Below, one piece after another: positions 7,947-15,338 of a DNA stretch of 64,000 nucleotides. A program made the translations under genes and the position numbers. The stretch comes from Planctomycetaceae bacterium (GTDB taxonomy: Bacteria > Planctomycetota > Phycisphaerae > Phycisphaerales > SM1A02). Position 1 is the first letter of the stretch, and each line of letters opens with the position of its first letter. The notes under the pieces are model-generated. The model was not told where the DNA came from. It did not search any database and saw only the letters and a list, made by a program, of their open reading frames with translations. The stretch is taken from contig JAIXYQ010000012.1 in NCBI GenBank assembly GCA_027490145.1, positions 83,549 through 147,548 on the forward strand, written 5' to 3'.

Positions 7947-7985
7947 ACACCAAGGGCCGGCCTCGAGCCGGCTCTCGGTGTTTTT
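7947..7985 (+). terminator. Strong Rho-independent terminator
   Basis: ACACC (7947-7951) pairs with GGTGT (7977-7981) and GCCGGC (7956-7961) with GCCGGC (7967-7972) around a five-base loop, followed directly by a T run to 7985. The best intrinsic terminator in the window; it ends the Lys/Ala peptide transcript. Confidence 0.85.
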
Positions 7986-7994
7986 GCGGCGCAC

Positions 7995-8000
7995 TACACT
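7995..8000 (+). promoter_or_regulatory. -10-like TACACT upstream of the ferredoxin gene
   Basis: TACACT lies 33 bases before the ferredoxin ATG and just after the terminator, so the ferredoxin gene probably starts its own transcript here. No good -35 is visible. Confidence 0.35.
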
Positions 8001-8033
8001 TCTGTCCGTCCGCACCACCCCACGACCACGCCC

Positions 8034-8294
8034 ATGCCACACGTCATTGCCGAACCGTGCATCGCGACCAAGGACGCCAGCTGCGTCGAAGTCTGCCCCG
8101 TGGATTGCATCCACCCCACCAAGGCCGAGGGCTCGTTCGCCGAAGCCACGCAGCTCTACATCGATCCAGGAACCTGCATCGACTGTGGCCTGTGCGTGGA
8201 TGAATGCCCGGTCCGGGCGATCTTCCCCCAGGACGACCTTCCTGAGGAGTGGAAGAAGTACATCCAGATCAACGCGGATCACTACGCCAAGTGA
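8034..8294 (+). CDS. fdxA: 7Fe-type ferredoxin
   Basis: An 86-residue electron carrier. The start MPHVIAEPCIATKDASC closely follows the FdxA family (M-x-x-V-I-A-E-P-C). The first Cys set, Cx7CxxxCP with the following VDCIHP, is the 3Fe-4S/4Fe-4S type; the second, CIDCGLCVDECPVRAI, is a complete CxxCxxCxxxCP 4Fe-4S motif. The tail LPEEWKKYIQINADHY matches the conserved C-terminus of this family. It is cytoplasmic and passes low-potential electrons to partners not present here. Nearby lipA needs reduced ferredoxin or flavodoxin, but there is no operon link. The stop codon is the first TGA of a tandem repeat. Confidence 0.93.
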   Translation: MPHVIAEPCIATKDASCVEVCPVDCIHPTKAEGSFAEATQLYIDPGTCIDCGLCVDECPVRAIFPQDDLPEEWKKYIQINADHYAK

Positions 8295-8342
8295 GTCGGC
8301 CGGGTGAATCGGCCGGGTGAATCGGCAACGTGCGTCGGCATC
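8291..8342. repeat. Four tandem 13-base units starting at the fdxA stop
   Basis: Units begin at 8291, 8304, 8317 and 8330, each based on GTGAATCGGCCGG with a few changes. Because 13 is not a multiple of three, the TGA in the first three units (8292, 8305, 8318) falls in three different frames. The rest of the 112-base gap to the next gene holds nothing recognisable. Confidence 0.75.
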
Positions 8343-8406
8343 CCGGGCGCGAAAAACCCGTGAAACCACGCAGGTTCCGGGGTCCGCGCGACGCGGCACC
8401 CTCACC

Positions 8407-8799
8407 TCACTCGTCGGCCGGGGCTTCCTTGTTCACGCCGCTCGACGCATCGGGCCGCTCGGTCCAGTCCTCGCAACGGCCGCCGAGGTTGAGTTCGCTC
8501 GGCATGGTCTTGCGGTAGCCGAGCTTCCGGGCCACCTCCAGCACATCGGTCCAGCTCGGGAAGGGCTTGCCGTTGACGCGCTTGAAGGCATCGATGGCCA
8601 TGAGCCACAGGTACTGCTCACGGCTCATCTCGCCCTCTTCGGCGCTGCGGATGAAGTCCGTCAGGCGCCGACCCGGTCCACGGCGACGCTCGAGGTTGGT
8701 CGGTGACGCCGGCGTGACGTCGCGGCGATCCTCGCCACTGCGCCGTTCCTGCATGCCGTAGCTGGGTTCGGGCTTGGCTGGGTCGTACGAGTCGCTCAT
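8407..8799 (-). CDS. Hypothetical Arg-rich small protein
   Basis: A 130-residue hydrophilic protein with no signal or membrane segment. The first half is charged, with QERRSGEDRRD and NLERRRGPGRRLTDF, two Arg-rich stretches of the ERRxGxxRR kind that recur in many bacterial proteins of unknown role. The second half, SREQYLWLMAIDAFKRVN and FPSWTDVLEVARKLGYRK, looks helical and could be a small DNA- or protein-binding domain. A GGAGG ribosome site lies ahead of the ATG, so unlike its divergent neighbour it has a normal leader. I do not recognise the family. Confidence 0.72.
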   Translation of the reverse strand: MSDSYDPAKPEPSYGMQERRSGEDRRDVTPASPTNLERRRGPGRRLTDFIRSAEEGEMSREQYLWLMAIDAFKRVNGKPFPSWTDVLEVARKLGYRKTMPSELNLGGRCEDWTERPDASSGVNKEAPADE

Positions 8800-8838
8800 G
8801 GTGGTGTCCTCCGCGCCGGACGGATCCGTGCGCTTCCT

Positions 8839-8851
8839 TACACTCTACATT
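8839..8851 (+). promoter_or_regulatory. Overlapping -10-like hexamers TACACT and TACATT
   Basis: TACACT (8839-8844) and TACATT (8846-8851) precede the ATG at 8863; the second ends 11 bases before it. No ribosome site is present. Confidence 0.4.
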
Positions 8852-8862
8852 GCGCCACCCCC

Positions 8863-9330
8863 ATGAGCACCCTTCCCGACGAGGATGGACTGAACTGGTT
8901 CGAGGCAGCCCTGGGCTGGCTCCTTCCGGGCTATGGGCTCATCAGGCTCGGCCACAGGCGCCGCGGCGCCTGGGCGATGGCTGCCGTGCTCGGGCTCTTC
9001 GCCTCCGGCCTGGTGATCGGCGGACTGGACTCGGTGGACCGTCGCGAGGATGGGCTCTGGTTCGTGATGCAGGCCGGCGCAGGACCGGTCGCCTTCGCCG
9101 CCGACTGGGGCAACACCAGGCTCATCAAGACGGGGCAGTACGGCCGGCTCGTCGAAACGCCGCCTTCCCGGCTCATCGACCGCGGGGCGCAACCCCGGGT
9201 CAGCACGCTGAAATCCATCACGTATTCCAACGAAATCGGCACCTTGTTCAGTGCCTTGGCTGGCCTCCTGAATGTATCGCTGGTCCTGGACACGCTGCAG
9301 CGTCGCCGGACCGAGGAGAGCGGATCATGA
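8863..9330 (+). CDS. Membrane protein of unknown function, possibly a DUF6677-like family
   Basis: A 155-residue protein. Near the N-terminus a reentrant or membrane segment, FEAALGWLLPGYGLIRLGHR, is followed by a clear helix WAMAAVLGLFASGLVIGGL, and a third hydrophobic stretch lies near the C-terminus (LFSALAGLLNVSLVLDTL). The pattern of a LPGxGhxxLGxxxRG opening followed by two or three helices resembles a family of planctomycete membrane proteins of unknown function that I recall as DUF6677; this link is from memory and unverified. The stop overlaps the next start (ATGA at 9327), so the two products probably work together. Confidence 0.75.
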   Translation: MSTLPDEDGLNWFEAALGWLLPGYGLIRLGHRRRGAWAMAAVLGLFASGLVIGGLDSVDRREDGLWFVMQAGAGPVAFAADWGNTRLIKTGQYGRLVETPPSRLIDRGAQPRVSTLKSITYSNEIGTLFSALAGLLNVSLVLDTLQRRRTEESGS

Positions 9331-9572
9331 GCGGCCTCGCGTGGATCCCCCTGCTCGAACCTGTGCAGATGGGTCGGCTCTGGTGGTTGCTCATCGTGCC
9401 GTTGTGCTTCGGCATCGCGATCGTCTACCGCGCCGTCAAGGCACCGTCGATGGACCGCTTCCTCCCCGGCGTCCTCAGGCTCACCGCCAACATCCTCGGC
9501 GTGATGGCGCTGCTGGCTGCGCTCGTCTTCGTGGTGGTCTACGGCGCGCTGCCGCTCTTGCCTGCCGACTGA
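9327..9572 (+). CDS. Small two-helix membrane protein
   Basis: An 81-residue protein starting at the ATG that overlaps the preceding stop. It has two hydrophobic helices, LWWLLIVPLCFGIAIVY and LTANILGVMALLAALVFVVV, separated by a short charged loop (RAVKAPSMDRF). The topology and the coupling to the upstream membrane protein suggest a two-component membrane unit of unknown role. Its 3' end overlaps the converging minus-strand gene by 34 bases. Confidence 0.75.
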   Translation: MSGLAWIPLLEPVQMGRLWWLLIVPLCFGIAIVYRAVKAPSMDRFLPGVLRLTANILGVMALLAALVFVVVYGALPLLPAD

Positions 9573-10120
9573 CGGGTGAAGGTCGCCACCAGCACCACGG
9601 TGAGCACCATGGGTGCTGCGATGGTGAGCCAGCACACGAGCGCACCCGGGATGCTCATCCACGATCGGACCGACGCACCATCGGCTGAACGGCCCCACTC
9701 CCGCATGGCGCGCCGGAGTGACTGGCACGGTTCCTCGTTCTCGGCGAAGGGCGGGAAGAAGTGCTCGGTGTCGGTGGCGACCCACTGACAGAAGGACCAG
9801 CGGACCGGCCAACCCAGCGCGATCGTCCCGATGCGACGCTCGACGGCCGACTCGGGCAGTTCCTGCACCTCGAGCCAGGTCGGCAGGTCGGGATCCTGCC
9901 CTGGGTCCACAGTGCCATCCTCGGCCTCGAGATTGATCCAGTCGACGGCCGGACTCGACGCTCCGTTGGCGACCCACAGGACACCCTTGGCGGTCACGGC
10001 CTCCGTGAAGGTCGGCCTGCACCGGTCGACCTGCGAGGCAAGGATGGTGGGTTGCACGGCCACCGCCGCCGCGGCAACCAGCGCGATCACGACCAGTTTG
10101 GCACGGCGGGTCATCGCCAT
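9539..10120 (-). CDS. Hypothetical membrane-anchored exported protein
   Basis: A 193-residue protein with an N-terminal hydrophobic helix (LVVIALVAAAAVAVQP) and a second near the C-terminus (ALVCWLTIAAPMVLTVVLVA). The middle of about 110 residues is predicted extracytoplasmic and holds two Cys (WSFCQW and EEPCQS) that could form a disulphide. It sits eight bases downstream of the helicase gene on the same strand and may be read from the same transcript. No family recognised. It overlaps the opposite-strand small membrane gene at its 3' end. Confidence 0.7.
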   Translation of the reverse strand: MAMTRRAKLVVIALVAAAAVAVQPTILASQVDRCRPTFTEAVTAKGVLWVANGASSPAVDWINLEAEDGTVDPGQDPDLPTWLEVQELPESAVERRIGTIALGWPVRWSFCQWVATDTEHFFPPFAENEEPCQSLRRAMREWGRSADGASVRSWMSIPGALVCWLTIAAPMVLTVVLVATFTRQSAGKSGSAP

Positions 10121-10127
10121 GGTGACC

Positions 10128-11675
10128 TCACGCCTTGGGCTTGCGCACCCCGCCGCCGGGCTTCTGGTCGGGCGTCAGGGGCTGCTTGCGCATCAGGCCG
10201 CGCAACTTCTTGCTGCTGGCCAGTCGAGACAGGCGGTCTGCCTTGCCGGCGCGGCGTGGCTTCTGTGGACCCCGCGGACCCCGCGCACCCTTGCCGCTCC
10301 AGGACGGTCGATCGGCGCGCTCCCCTGGTGCTGGGGCAGCGGCGTCGGTGCGATCGGCTCCTTCGCCGACTCGTGGACGCGGGTCGGCTCGGCGAGGCTC
10401 GGCACGACGCGGATCACGTGGACCCTTGCTCGTGCCCTTCGATGGTCGGCCCGCCGATGCCGAACGCTCCCTCGCAGGCGCGGCCGCCGCGGCACCGCGG
10501 CCCTTGTTGACGACGCCGAACTCCGAGAGATCAGGTGCGGCACGCGCCGGGATGTCCACTCCGGCGAAGTCACCGATCCGCTTCCACCGGTCGGCGTCGA
10601 GGCCTGCGACGAACGTCACGCTCTGCGCCTTGCCGCCACCATGGCCCGCGCGGCCGACGCGATGCACGAAGTCCTCGAGCATGATCGGCACGTCGTAGTT
10701 CACGACCGCCTTGATGGCCGGCACGTGGAGGCCGCGTGCAGCGACATCCGTCGCCACGAGCACCTTGGCGGAACCCGAGGCAAAGGCCTCGAGGGCCTGG
10801 TTGCGGCGGGTCTGCGACAAGTCGCCGTGCAACATCGCCACGGCCACGCCATGCCGGCGCAAGGCGCCCTCGACCCAGCCCACACGGCGTCGCGTGCGGC
10901 AGAAGACCGCGACACCGTTGCGACGTTCGTGCTTGAGCCACCACAGCAGCATCGCGACCTTGTGCTCATCCTGGACGAGGTAGGCGTCGTGCCCGGCCTC
11001 GGTGGCCGGGGCGTTCTGCCGACCGACACCGACCTCGACGGGATCGGTGCCGAGCAGGCCGAGCACCGTGTCGCGCAGGGTCCGCGGCATCGTGGCGCTG
11101 AAGGCCATCGTGATGCGGTCACCGGGCGCGCGCTCGAGGATCTGGGTGACCTGCGGCAGGAACCCCATGTCGCTCATGCGATCACCCTCGTCGATGATGG
11201 CGTGGGTCAGGTACGCCAGCGTGACGGCATCGTCATCGAGCAGCTCACGCACGCGTCCGGGCGTCCCGATCAGGACATCGATGCCCTGGGCGACGGCTTC
11301 CTTCTGGGGACCGATGGCACTCTTGCCGTACACGCATGCCACGCGCAGCACGGTGCCGCGCACGAGCAGCTGCAGGTCCTTGGCGACCTGTTGCGCGAGT
11401 TCGCGCGTGGGAACCAGCACGAGCGCGCGGAGCCGCTCGCGTGGATCGATGCCCTGCCCGCGGCGACGGCGCGGTGGGGTGGTGATCAGGGCATCGAGCA
11501 CGGGCAGCGCGTAGGCGTAGGTCTTGCCACTTCCGGTGGGAGCCAGCGCAAGCACCCCCTTGCGCGCGGCGGCGGCATCGATCGCCTGGGCCTGGACGGG
11601 CGTGGCTTCATGGAAGCCCTGGGCGTGGAGGGCTCGGATCAGGATCGGCGACAGGGTGGTTTCGTCAAAGCGCAC
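10128..11675 (-). CDS. DEAD-box-type ATP-dependent RNA helicase, RhlE-like
   Basis: About 515 residues, cytoplasmic. The Q motif region is TPVQAQAIDAA, Walker A is APTGSGKT, motif Ia PTRELAQQ, Ib TPGR, motif II reads DEGD instead of DEAD, motif III SAT, motif V RGLHVPAIKAVVNYDVP and motif VI HRVGRAGH. It unwinds short RNA duplexes, probably in ribosome assembly or RNA decay. The C-terminal 130 residues are Arg/Pro/Lys-rich (RRAEPRRADPRPR) and likely disordered RNA-binding tail. I place the start at a GTG (11675, VRFDETTLSP) because upstream in-frame ATGs would run into the divergent lemA promoter and gene; an ATG at 11717 is the alternative. Confidence 0.9.
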   Translation of the reverse strand: MRFDETTLSPILIRALHAQGFHEATPVQAQAIDAAAARKGVLALAPTGSGKTYAYALPVLDALITTPPRRRRGQGIDPRERLRALVLVPTRELAQQVAKDLQLLVRGTVLRVACVYGKSAIGPQKEAVAQGIDVLIGTPGRVRELLDDDAVTLAYLTHAIIDEGDRMSDMGFLPQVTQILERAPGDRITMAFSATMPRTLRDTVLGLLGTDPVEVGVGRQNAPATEAGHDAYLVQDEHKVAMLLWWLKHERRNGVAVFCRTRRRVGWVEGALRRHGVAVAMLHGDLSQTRRNQALEAFASGSAKVLVATDVAARGLHVPAIKAVVNYDVPIMLEDFVHRVGRAGHGGGKAQSVTFVAGLDADRWKRIGDFAGVDIPARAAPDLSEFGVVNKGRGAAAAAPARERSASAGRPSKGTSKGPRDPRRAEPRRADPRPRVGEGADRTDAAAPAPGERADRPSWSGKGARGPRGPQKPRRAGKADRLSRLASSKKLRGLMRKQPLTPDQKPGGGVRKPKA

Positions 11676-11698
11676 GGCGTGAGCGTAGCCGGGCGCAG

Positions 11699-11704
11699 TA
11701 CAGT
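11699..11704 (+). promoter_or_regulatory. -10-like TACAGT before lemA
   Basis: TACAGT ends 11 bases before the lemA ATG, with no ribosome site between them. Confidence 0.4.
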
Positions 11705-11715
11705 GCCGCGGCACC

Positions 11716-12372
11716 ATGACTCCGGTTGCTTCACTCTCCGTCATGCCGGGGCTCCTGGCTGCCTCCACGGCGATGGTGGTGCTGCCGGTGGTGGTCATCC
11801 TGCTGCTCGTGCCGGTGGTCTGGTTGGTCATGGCCTACAACCGGCTTGCGCGCCTGCGGGTGCGCTGCGAGAACGCCTACAGCCAGATCGACGTGCAACT
11901 CAAGCGGCGATTCGACCTGGTGCCCAACCTGGTCGAGGCCGTGAAGGGCTTCATGGCGCACGAACGCCAGACGCTCGAGGCGGTGATCAAGGCCCGCGCA
12001 GCCGCGATCGATGGACTCGGCCGCGCGCAGGGTGCGACGCACGGCGGTGTCGCCGGACTGGGCGCCCTCGCCGCGGCCAGTGGCCAGCTCGACCTGGCAC
12101 TCGGCCGCCTGTTCGGCGTGATGGAGCGCTACCCGGACCTCAAGGCGAACCAGAACGCCCTGCAGTTGCAGGAGGAACTGGTCCACACTGAGAACCGCAT
12201 CGCGTTCGCCCGACAGGGCTACAACGACAGCGTGCAGGCGCTCAACACCGAGATCGTCAGCTTCCCGATGAACCTGGTCGCCGGGCTGTTCGCGTTCCGG
12301 CAGATGCCGATGTTCGAAGCCACCACGCAAGAGCGCGAGGTCGTGGCCGTCTCGATGGGTGACGCCCGATGA
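11716..12372 (+). CDS. lemA: LemA family protein
   Basis: A 218-residue membrane-anchored protein. One N-terminal helix (VVLPVVVILLLVPVVWLVMAYN) is followed by the LemA core: ENAYSQIDVQLKRRFDLVPN, LVEAVKGFMAHE, and ENRIAFARQGYNDSVQALN. The core forms a helical bundle, in this family usually exposed to the periplasm or cytoplasm depending on the subfamily. The stop overlaps the start of an M48 metalloprotease (ATGA at 12369). LemA next to an M48 protease is a recurrent arrangement in bacteria and suggests that LemA scaffolds or regulates the protease. Function in detail is unknown for the family. Confidence 0.93.
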   Translation: MTPVASLSVMPGLLAASTAMVVLPVVVILLLVPVVWLVMAYNRLARLRVRCENAYSQIDVQLKRRFDLVPNLVEAVKGFMAHERQTLEAVIKARAAAIDGLGRAQGATHGGVAGLGALAAASGQLDLALGRLFGVMERYPDLKANQNALQLQEELVHTENRIAFARQGYNDSVQALNTEIVSFPMNLVAGLFAFRQMPMFEATTQEREVVAVSMGDAR

Positions 12373-14285
12373 AGGATTTCTTCGACCACCAGGAACGCGC
12401 CCGGCGGTCGACCTGGTGGTTGGGCCTGTTCTTCGTGCTCGGCGTCATGGGAACCGTGGGATCGCTGTTGCTGCTGGTCGGGGCGATCGCGCTCGTCAAG
12501 GCGAAGGGCTCGGCCTCGGTCGAGTCGGTCGATGACCTGGTGCGCCCGGAGCTTGGGTGGGCCTGGGCCGTGGCGGGCCTGGCCACGCTGGTGATCCTCG
12601 TCGTGAGCCTGAACCGGCTCTGGCAGCTGTCCCGTGGCGGTGGAGCCGTGGCCGAGATGCTCGGCGGACGACTGGTCGACCGACGCACGACGGACCCGGC
12701 CGAACGGCGGTTGCTCAACGTGGTCGACGAGATGGCGCTGGCCAGCGGGGTGCCGGTGCCGCCGGTGTATGTGCTGGAGGAATCGTCGATCAACGCCTTC
12801 GCTGCGGGCACCACGCATGCCGATGCGGCGCTCGGCGTGACGCGTGGATGCATCGAGCAGTTGGATCGTGATGAGCTGCAGGGCGTGATCGCCCATGAGT
12901 TCAGCCACGTCTTCCACGCCGACATGCGCATCAATGCGCGCACTGCCGCGGCGATCGCGGGCATCATGGCGATCGCGACCATCGGCTACGTGCTGGTGCG
13001 CTTCGTCGGACCGGCGCTGGCGCGGTCCGGTGGCCGCAAGAACAACGGTGCCGGCATCGGGATCGCCGTCATCCTCGCCGGGCTGGTCCTCATGGTGGTG
13101 GGTTTCGGCGGGTCCTTCTTCGGCATGCTGATGCAGGCCGCCATGAGCCGGCAGCGCGAGTACCTGGCCGATGCGAGTGCGGTGCAATACACCCGCAACC
13201 CACGAGGCATCGCCGGTGCACTCCGCAAGATCAAGGCTGGTTCCCGCACGCCGATCCACTCCTCGCACGCTCGCGACATGAACCACTTCTTCTTCGCCAA
13301 TGCGGCGGAGCGGTGGCTCTCGACCCATCCGCCGCTCGACGAGCGGATCCGGAGGATCGAAGGCTTGCCGGCGGAGGCGCCCGTCATCGTGGATGGAACC
13401 GGCACCGCGCCGGATCCCTCCACCACCGATCCCACCCAACGCTTCGACCGCTACACGCAGGAGGGTGCCCGGGGCCTCGTCGGCGCGATCGGCACGATGT
13501 CCGTGTCGGCGAAGGTCATCCCGGCCATGGCCCCGCCACCACCAGTGACGACTGTGGGCACTCCGACGCTCGAGGATGCGGTGCGCGATCCGACGATGGC
13601 CCCTGCCCTGGTGGCATGCCTGCTGCTCTCGAGGCAAGCGTCCCTGCGGGAACGCCAACTGGCCATCGTCGCTGCCGTCCAGGCCGATTGGGCCAGGCAC
13701 GTCCCTGCGTTCGCGCCGGCCATCCTTGCACTCCAGGCGCGGGCGCGCTGGGAGGTGTTCGACCTGCTCTGTCCCAGCCTGATCCAGGTGGGTCCCGGCC
13801 CCTATCGGTCGATGCGCCAGGCCTGGGAGCAGATCGTGCGTGCCGATGGGTCGGTCTGCCTCGAGGAGTGGACGATCATCAACGCGCTGCGGTGCCATGT
13901 GGAGTCACAGTGGACGGCGCGATCGATCGGTGAACCACGTCTGCGTGCGCGTGAGCTCGAGTCCGAGATCCGCACCGTGCTGTGGACCCTCGCGGCGAGC
14001 ACGGGTTCGGATGAACGGGCCGAGCGGGCCTTCAATGCGTCGATCGTGCTGGTCAGGATGAAGCCAGGTGTTCCCCAGGGTCGACCGGGTCTCGAGGCGT
14101 TCGCCACGGCCATCGGACGCATCGGCTCGGCGATGCGCTTCATGGATCGACGCCTGCTGGTGTCGGCCTGCCTCGAGTGCATCACGAACGACCAGCGCGT
14201 CACGGACCAGGAACTGGAGCTCGTCCGCTCCGTCTGTGATTCGCTCGGTTGTCCCATGCCGCGGCTTGGGTTGAGTGCGGCATGA
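12369..14285 (+). CDS. M48 family membrane metalloprotease with C-terminal TerB-like extension
   Basis: A 638-residue protein with two N-terminal membrane helices (residues about 15-40 and 60-80) and two more after the active site. The zinc site is complete: GVIAHEFSHVFHAD (HExxH) and the downstream Glu in RQREYLADASA. FFFANAAERWLSTHPPLDERI is the usual closing motif of HtpX-type enzymes. It would cleave misfolded or specific membrane proteins. The last 300 residues are not part of a standard HtpX; the end, LVSACLECITNDQRVTDQEL followed by a helix and CPMPRL, resembles a TerB-like helical domain. Cotranslated with lemA and with pcp downstream (ATGA overlaps at both ends). Confidence 0.9.
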   Translation: MKDFFDHQERARRSTWWLGLFFVLGVMGTVGSLLLLVGAIALVKAKGSASVESVDDLVRPELGWAWAVAGLATLVILVVSLNRLWQLSRGGGAVAEMLGGRLVDRRTTDPAERRLLNVVDEMALASGVPVPPVYVLEESSINAFAAGTTHADAALGVTRGCIEQLDRDELQGVIAHEFSHVFHADMRINARTAAAIAGIMAIATIGYVLVRFVGPALARSGGRKNNGAGIGIAVILAGLVLMVVGFGGSFFGMLMQAAMSRQREYLADASAVQYTRNPRGIAGALRKIKAGSRTPIHSSHARDMNHFFFANAAERWLSTHPPLDERIRRIEGLPAEAPVIVDGTGTAPDPSTTDPTQRFDRYTQEGARGLVGAIGTMSVSAKVIPAMAPPPPVTTVGTPTLEDAVRDPTMAPALVACLLLSRQASLRERQLAIVAAVQADWARHVPAFAPAILALQARARWEVFDLLCPSLIQVGPGPYRSMRQAWEQIVRADGSVCLEEWTIINALRCHVESQWTARSIGEPRLRARELESEIRTVLWTLAASTGSDERAERAFNASIVLVRMKPGVPQGRPGLEAFATAIGRIGSAMRFMDRRLLVSACLECITNDQRVTDQELELVRSVCDSLGCPMPRLGLSAA

Positions 14286-14905
14286 GGATCCTGGTCACCG
14301 CGTTCGAGCCCTTCGGTGGCAGCGACCGGAATCCCACCATGGAGATCGTCGGCTCGATCGGTGCATCGATGCCCTGGGTGACCACCTTGGTCCTGCCGGT
14401 CGTGACGGGTGTGGGGCCGGGCAGTGCATGGTCGGTCGTCCAACCGATGCTGCAGGAATCCTGGGATGTCGTCATGCATCTGGGTGAATCAGCCAAGGCG
14501 AGCATGGTCATGGTGGAACGCGTTGCCGTGAACCTGCGCGACGCTGGTGTGGCGGACAACACCGGAACGGTCCTGCGGGACCATCCCGTCGTGGAGGGCG
14601 GGCCGGCTGCGTACTTCTCCACGCTGCCGGTGCGAGACCTCGTCGAGGCATCCATCGCGGCGTCGGTCCCTGCTGCGCTGAGCTTGAGCGCCGGCACGTT
14701 CCTCTGCAACGAGACGATGTACCGAAGCCTGCATGTCCTTCAGCACATGCGGCGGTCCACCCTGGCTGGATTCGTGCACGTGCCCCAACTGCCGGTCCAG
14801 GCCGCGGTGCGGGGTGGTCCGAGCATGGAGGCCGACGCCATGGCGCGATCCATCGGTGCCATGTTGAGCCGGCTTCGCGCAGGTCCTAGACTCGACCGCG
14901 CATGA
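14282..14905 (+). CDS. pcp: Pyroglutamyl-peptidase I
   Basis: A 207-residue cytoplasmic cysteine peptidase that removes N-terminal pyroglutamate. The start MRILVTAFEPFGGSDRNP is diagnostic. The catalytic triad is visible: Glu in MVMVERVAVN, Cys in AGTFLCNETMY, His in GFVHVPQLP. The loop that normally reads GQAGGR is replaced by GESAKA, a local variation that could affect substrate fit. The start is the ATG overlapping the M48 stop, which makes it the third gene of the lemA unit. Length is typical of the family. Confidence 0.9.
   Translation: MRILVTAFEPFGGSDRNPTMEIVGSIGASMPWVTTLVLPVVTGVGPGSAWSVVQPMLQESWDVVMHLGESAKASMVMVERVAVNLRDAGVADNTGTVLRDHPVVEGGPAAYFSTLPVRDLVEASIAASVPAALSLSAGTFLCNETMYRSLHVLQHMRRSTLAGFVHVPQLPVQAAVRGGPSMEADAMARSIGAMLSRLRAGPRLDRA
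14887..14892 (+). promoter_or_regulatory. -10-like TAGACT inside the end of pcp
   Basis: TAGACT ends nine bases before the ATG of the following lipoprotein gene. It could give that gene its own near-leaderless transcript in addition to read-through. Confidence 0.4.
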
Positions 14906-15297
14906 AGCGATCGATCTCCATGGTCCTGTTGTCCCTGGCGTCATGTGCAACGGTGCCGGAACCACCACCCGTGGTCACCACGGCCATCACCAAGCAGCTT
15001 CCCGGTCCGTGGACCGTCGTCGATGGAGGTGCCTCGTTCTTCAAGGCCGAGGCGGTGCTCTTCTCGGGTGATGGCCGCATCCGCATCACGCGGGAAGGCA
15101 AGCTGCGACGGGGAACGTGGACCATGGTCGACGGCATGCTCGAGGTGAAGGGCGTGGAGCAGACGACCAGGTTCGAGGTCACACCGACCACGGACGGCCT
15201 CATGCTGCGACCCCTCGTTGAACGCGAGGGCGCATGGCGGCGAACCGACGCCCAGGTGACCCTCCGTGGCGCCCGCGTCCTGCCGACGGCGGGGTGA
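14902..15297 (+). CDS. Small lipoprotein of unknown function
   Basis: A 131-residue protein starting at the ATG that overlaps the pcp stop. The signal peptide MKRSISMVLLSLASCAT has a lipobox LASC with Cys at residue 15, so the mature protein is lipid-anchored. The mature domain has repeated beta strands (GPWTVVDGGASFFKAEAVLF, GRIRITREGKLRRGTWTMVD), resembling a small META or lipocalin-like META/DUF306 fold, but no family is claimed. It is expressed with pcp or from the TAGACT element just upstream. Confidence 0.75.
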   Translation: MKRSISMVLLSLASCATVPEPPPVVTTAITKQLPGPWTVVDGGASFFKAEAVLFSGDGRIRITREGKLRRGTWTMVDGMLEVKGVEQTTRFEVTPTTDGLMLRPLVEREGAWRRTDAQVTLRGARVLPTAG

Positions 15298-15326
15298 TTC
15301 CATCCGCCACCCGGTCGGCCTAGACT
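15298..15326 (+). promoter_or_regulatory. Candidate promoter of lipA
   Basis: TTCCAT (15298-15303) and TAGACT (15321-15326) are 17 bases apart; TAGACT ends 12 bases before the lipA ATG. Both are moderate matches to sigma-70 elements. Confidence 0.45.
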
Positions 15327-15338
15327 GATCCGTCCATC

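Noticed and set aside
9831..12191. A 786-codon plus-strand open frame covering the helicase and lemA
   Set aside because: It runs antisense to the helicase and out of frame through lemA, both of which have full sets of family motifs.
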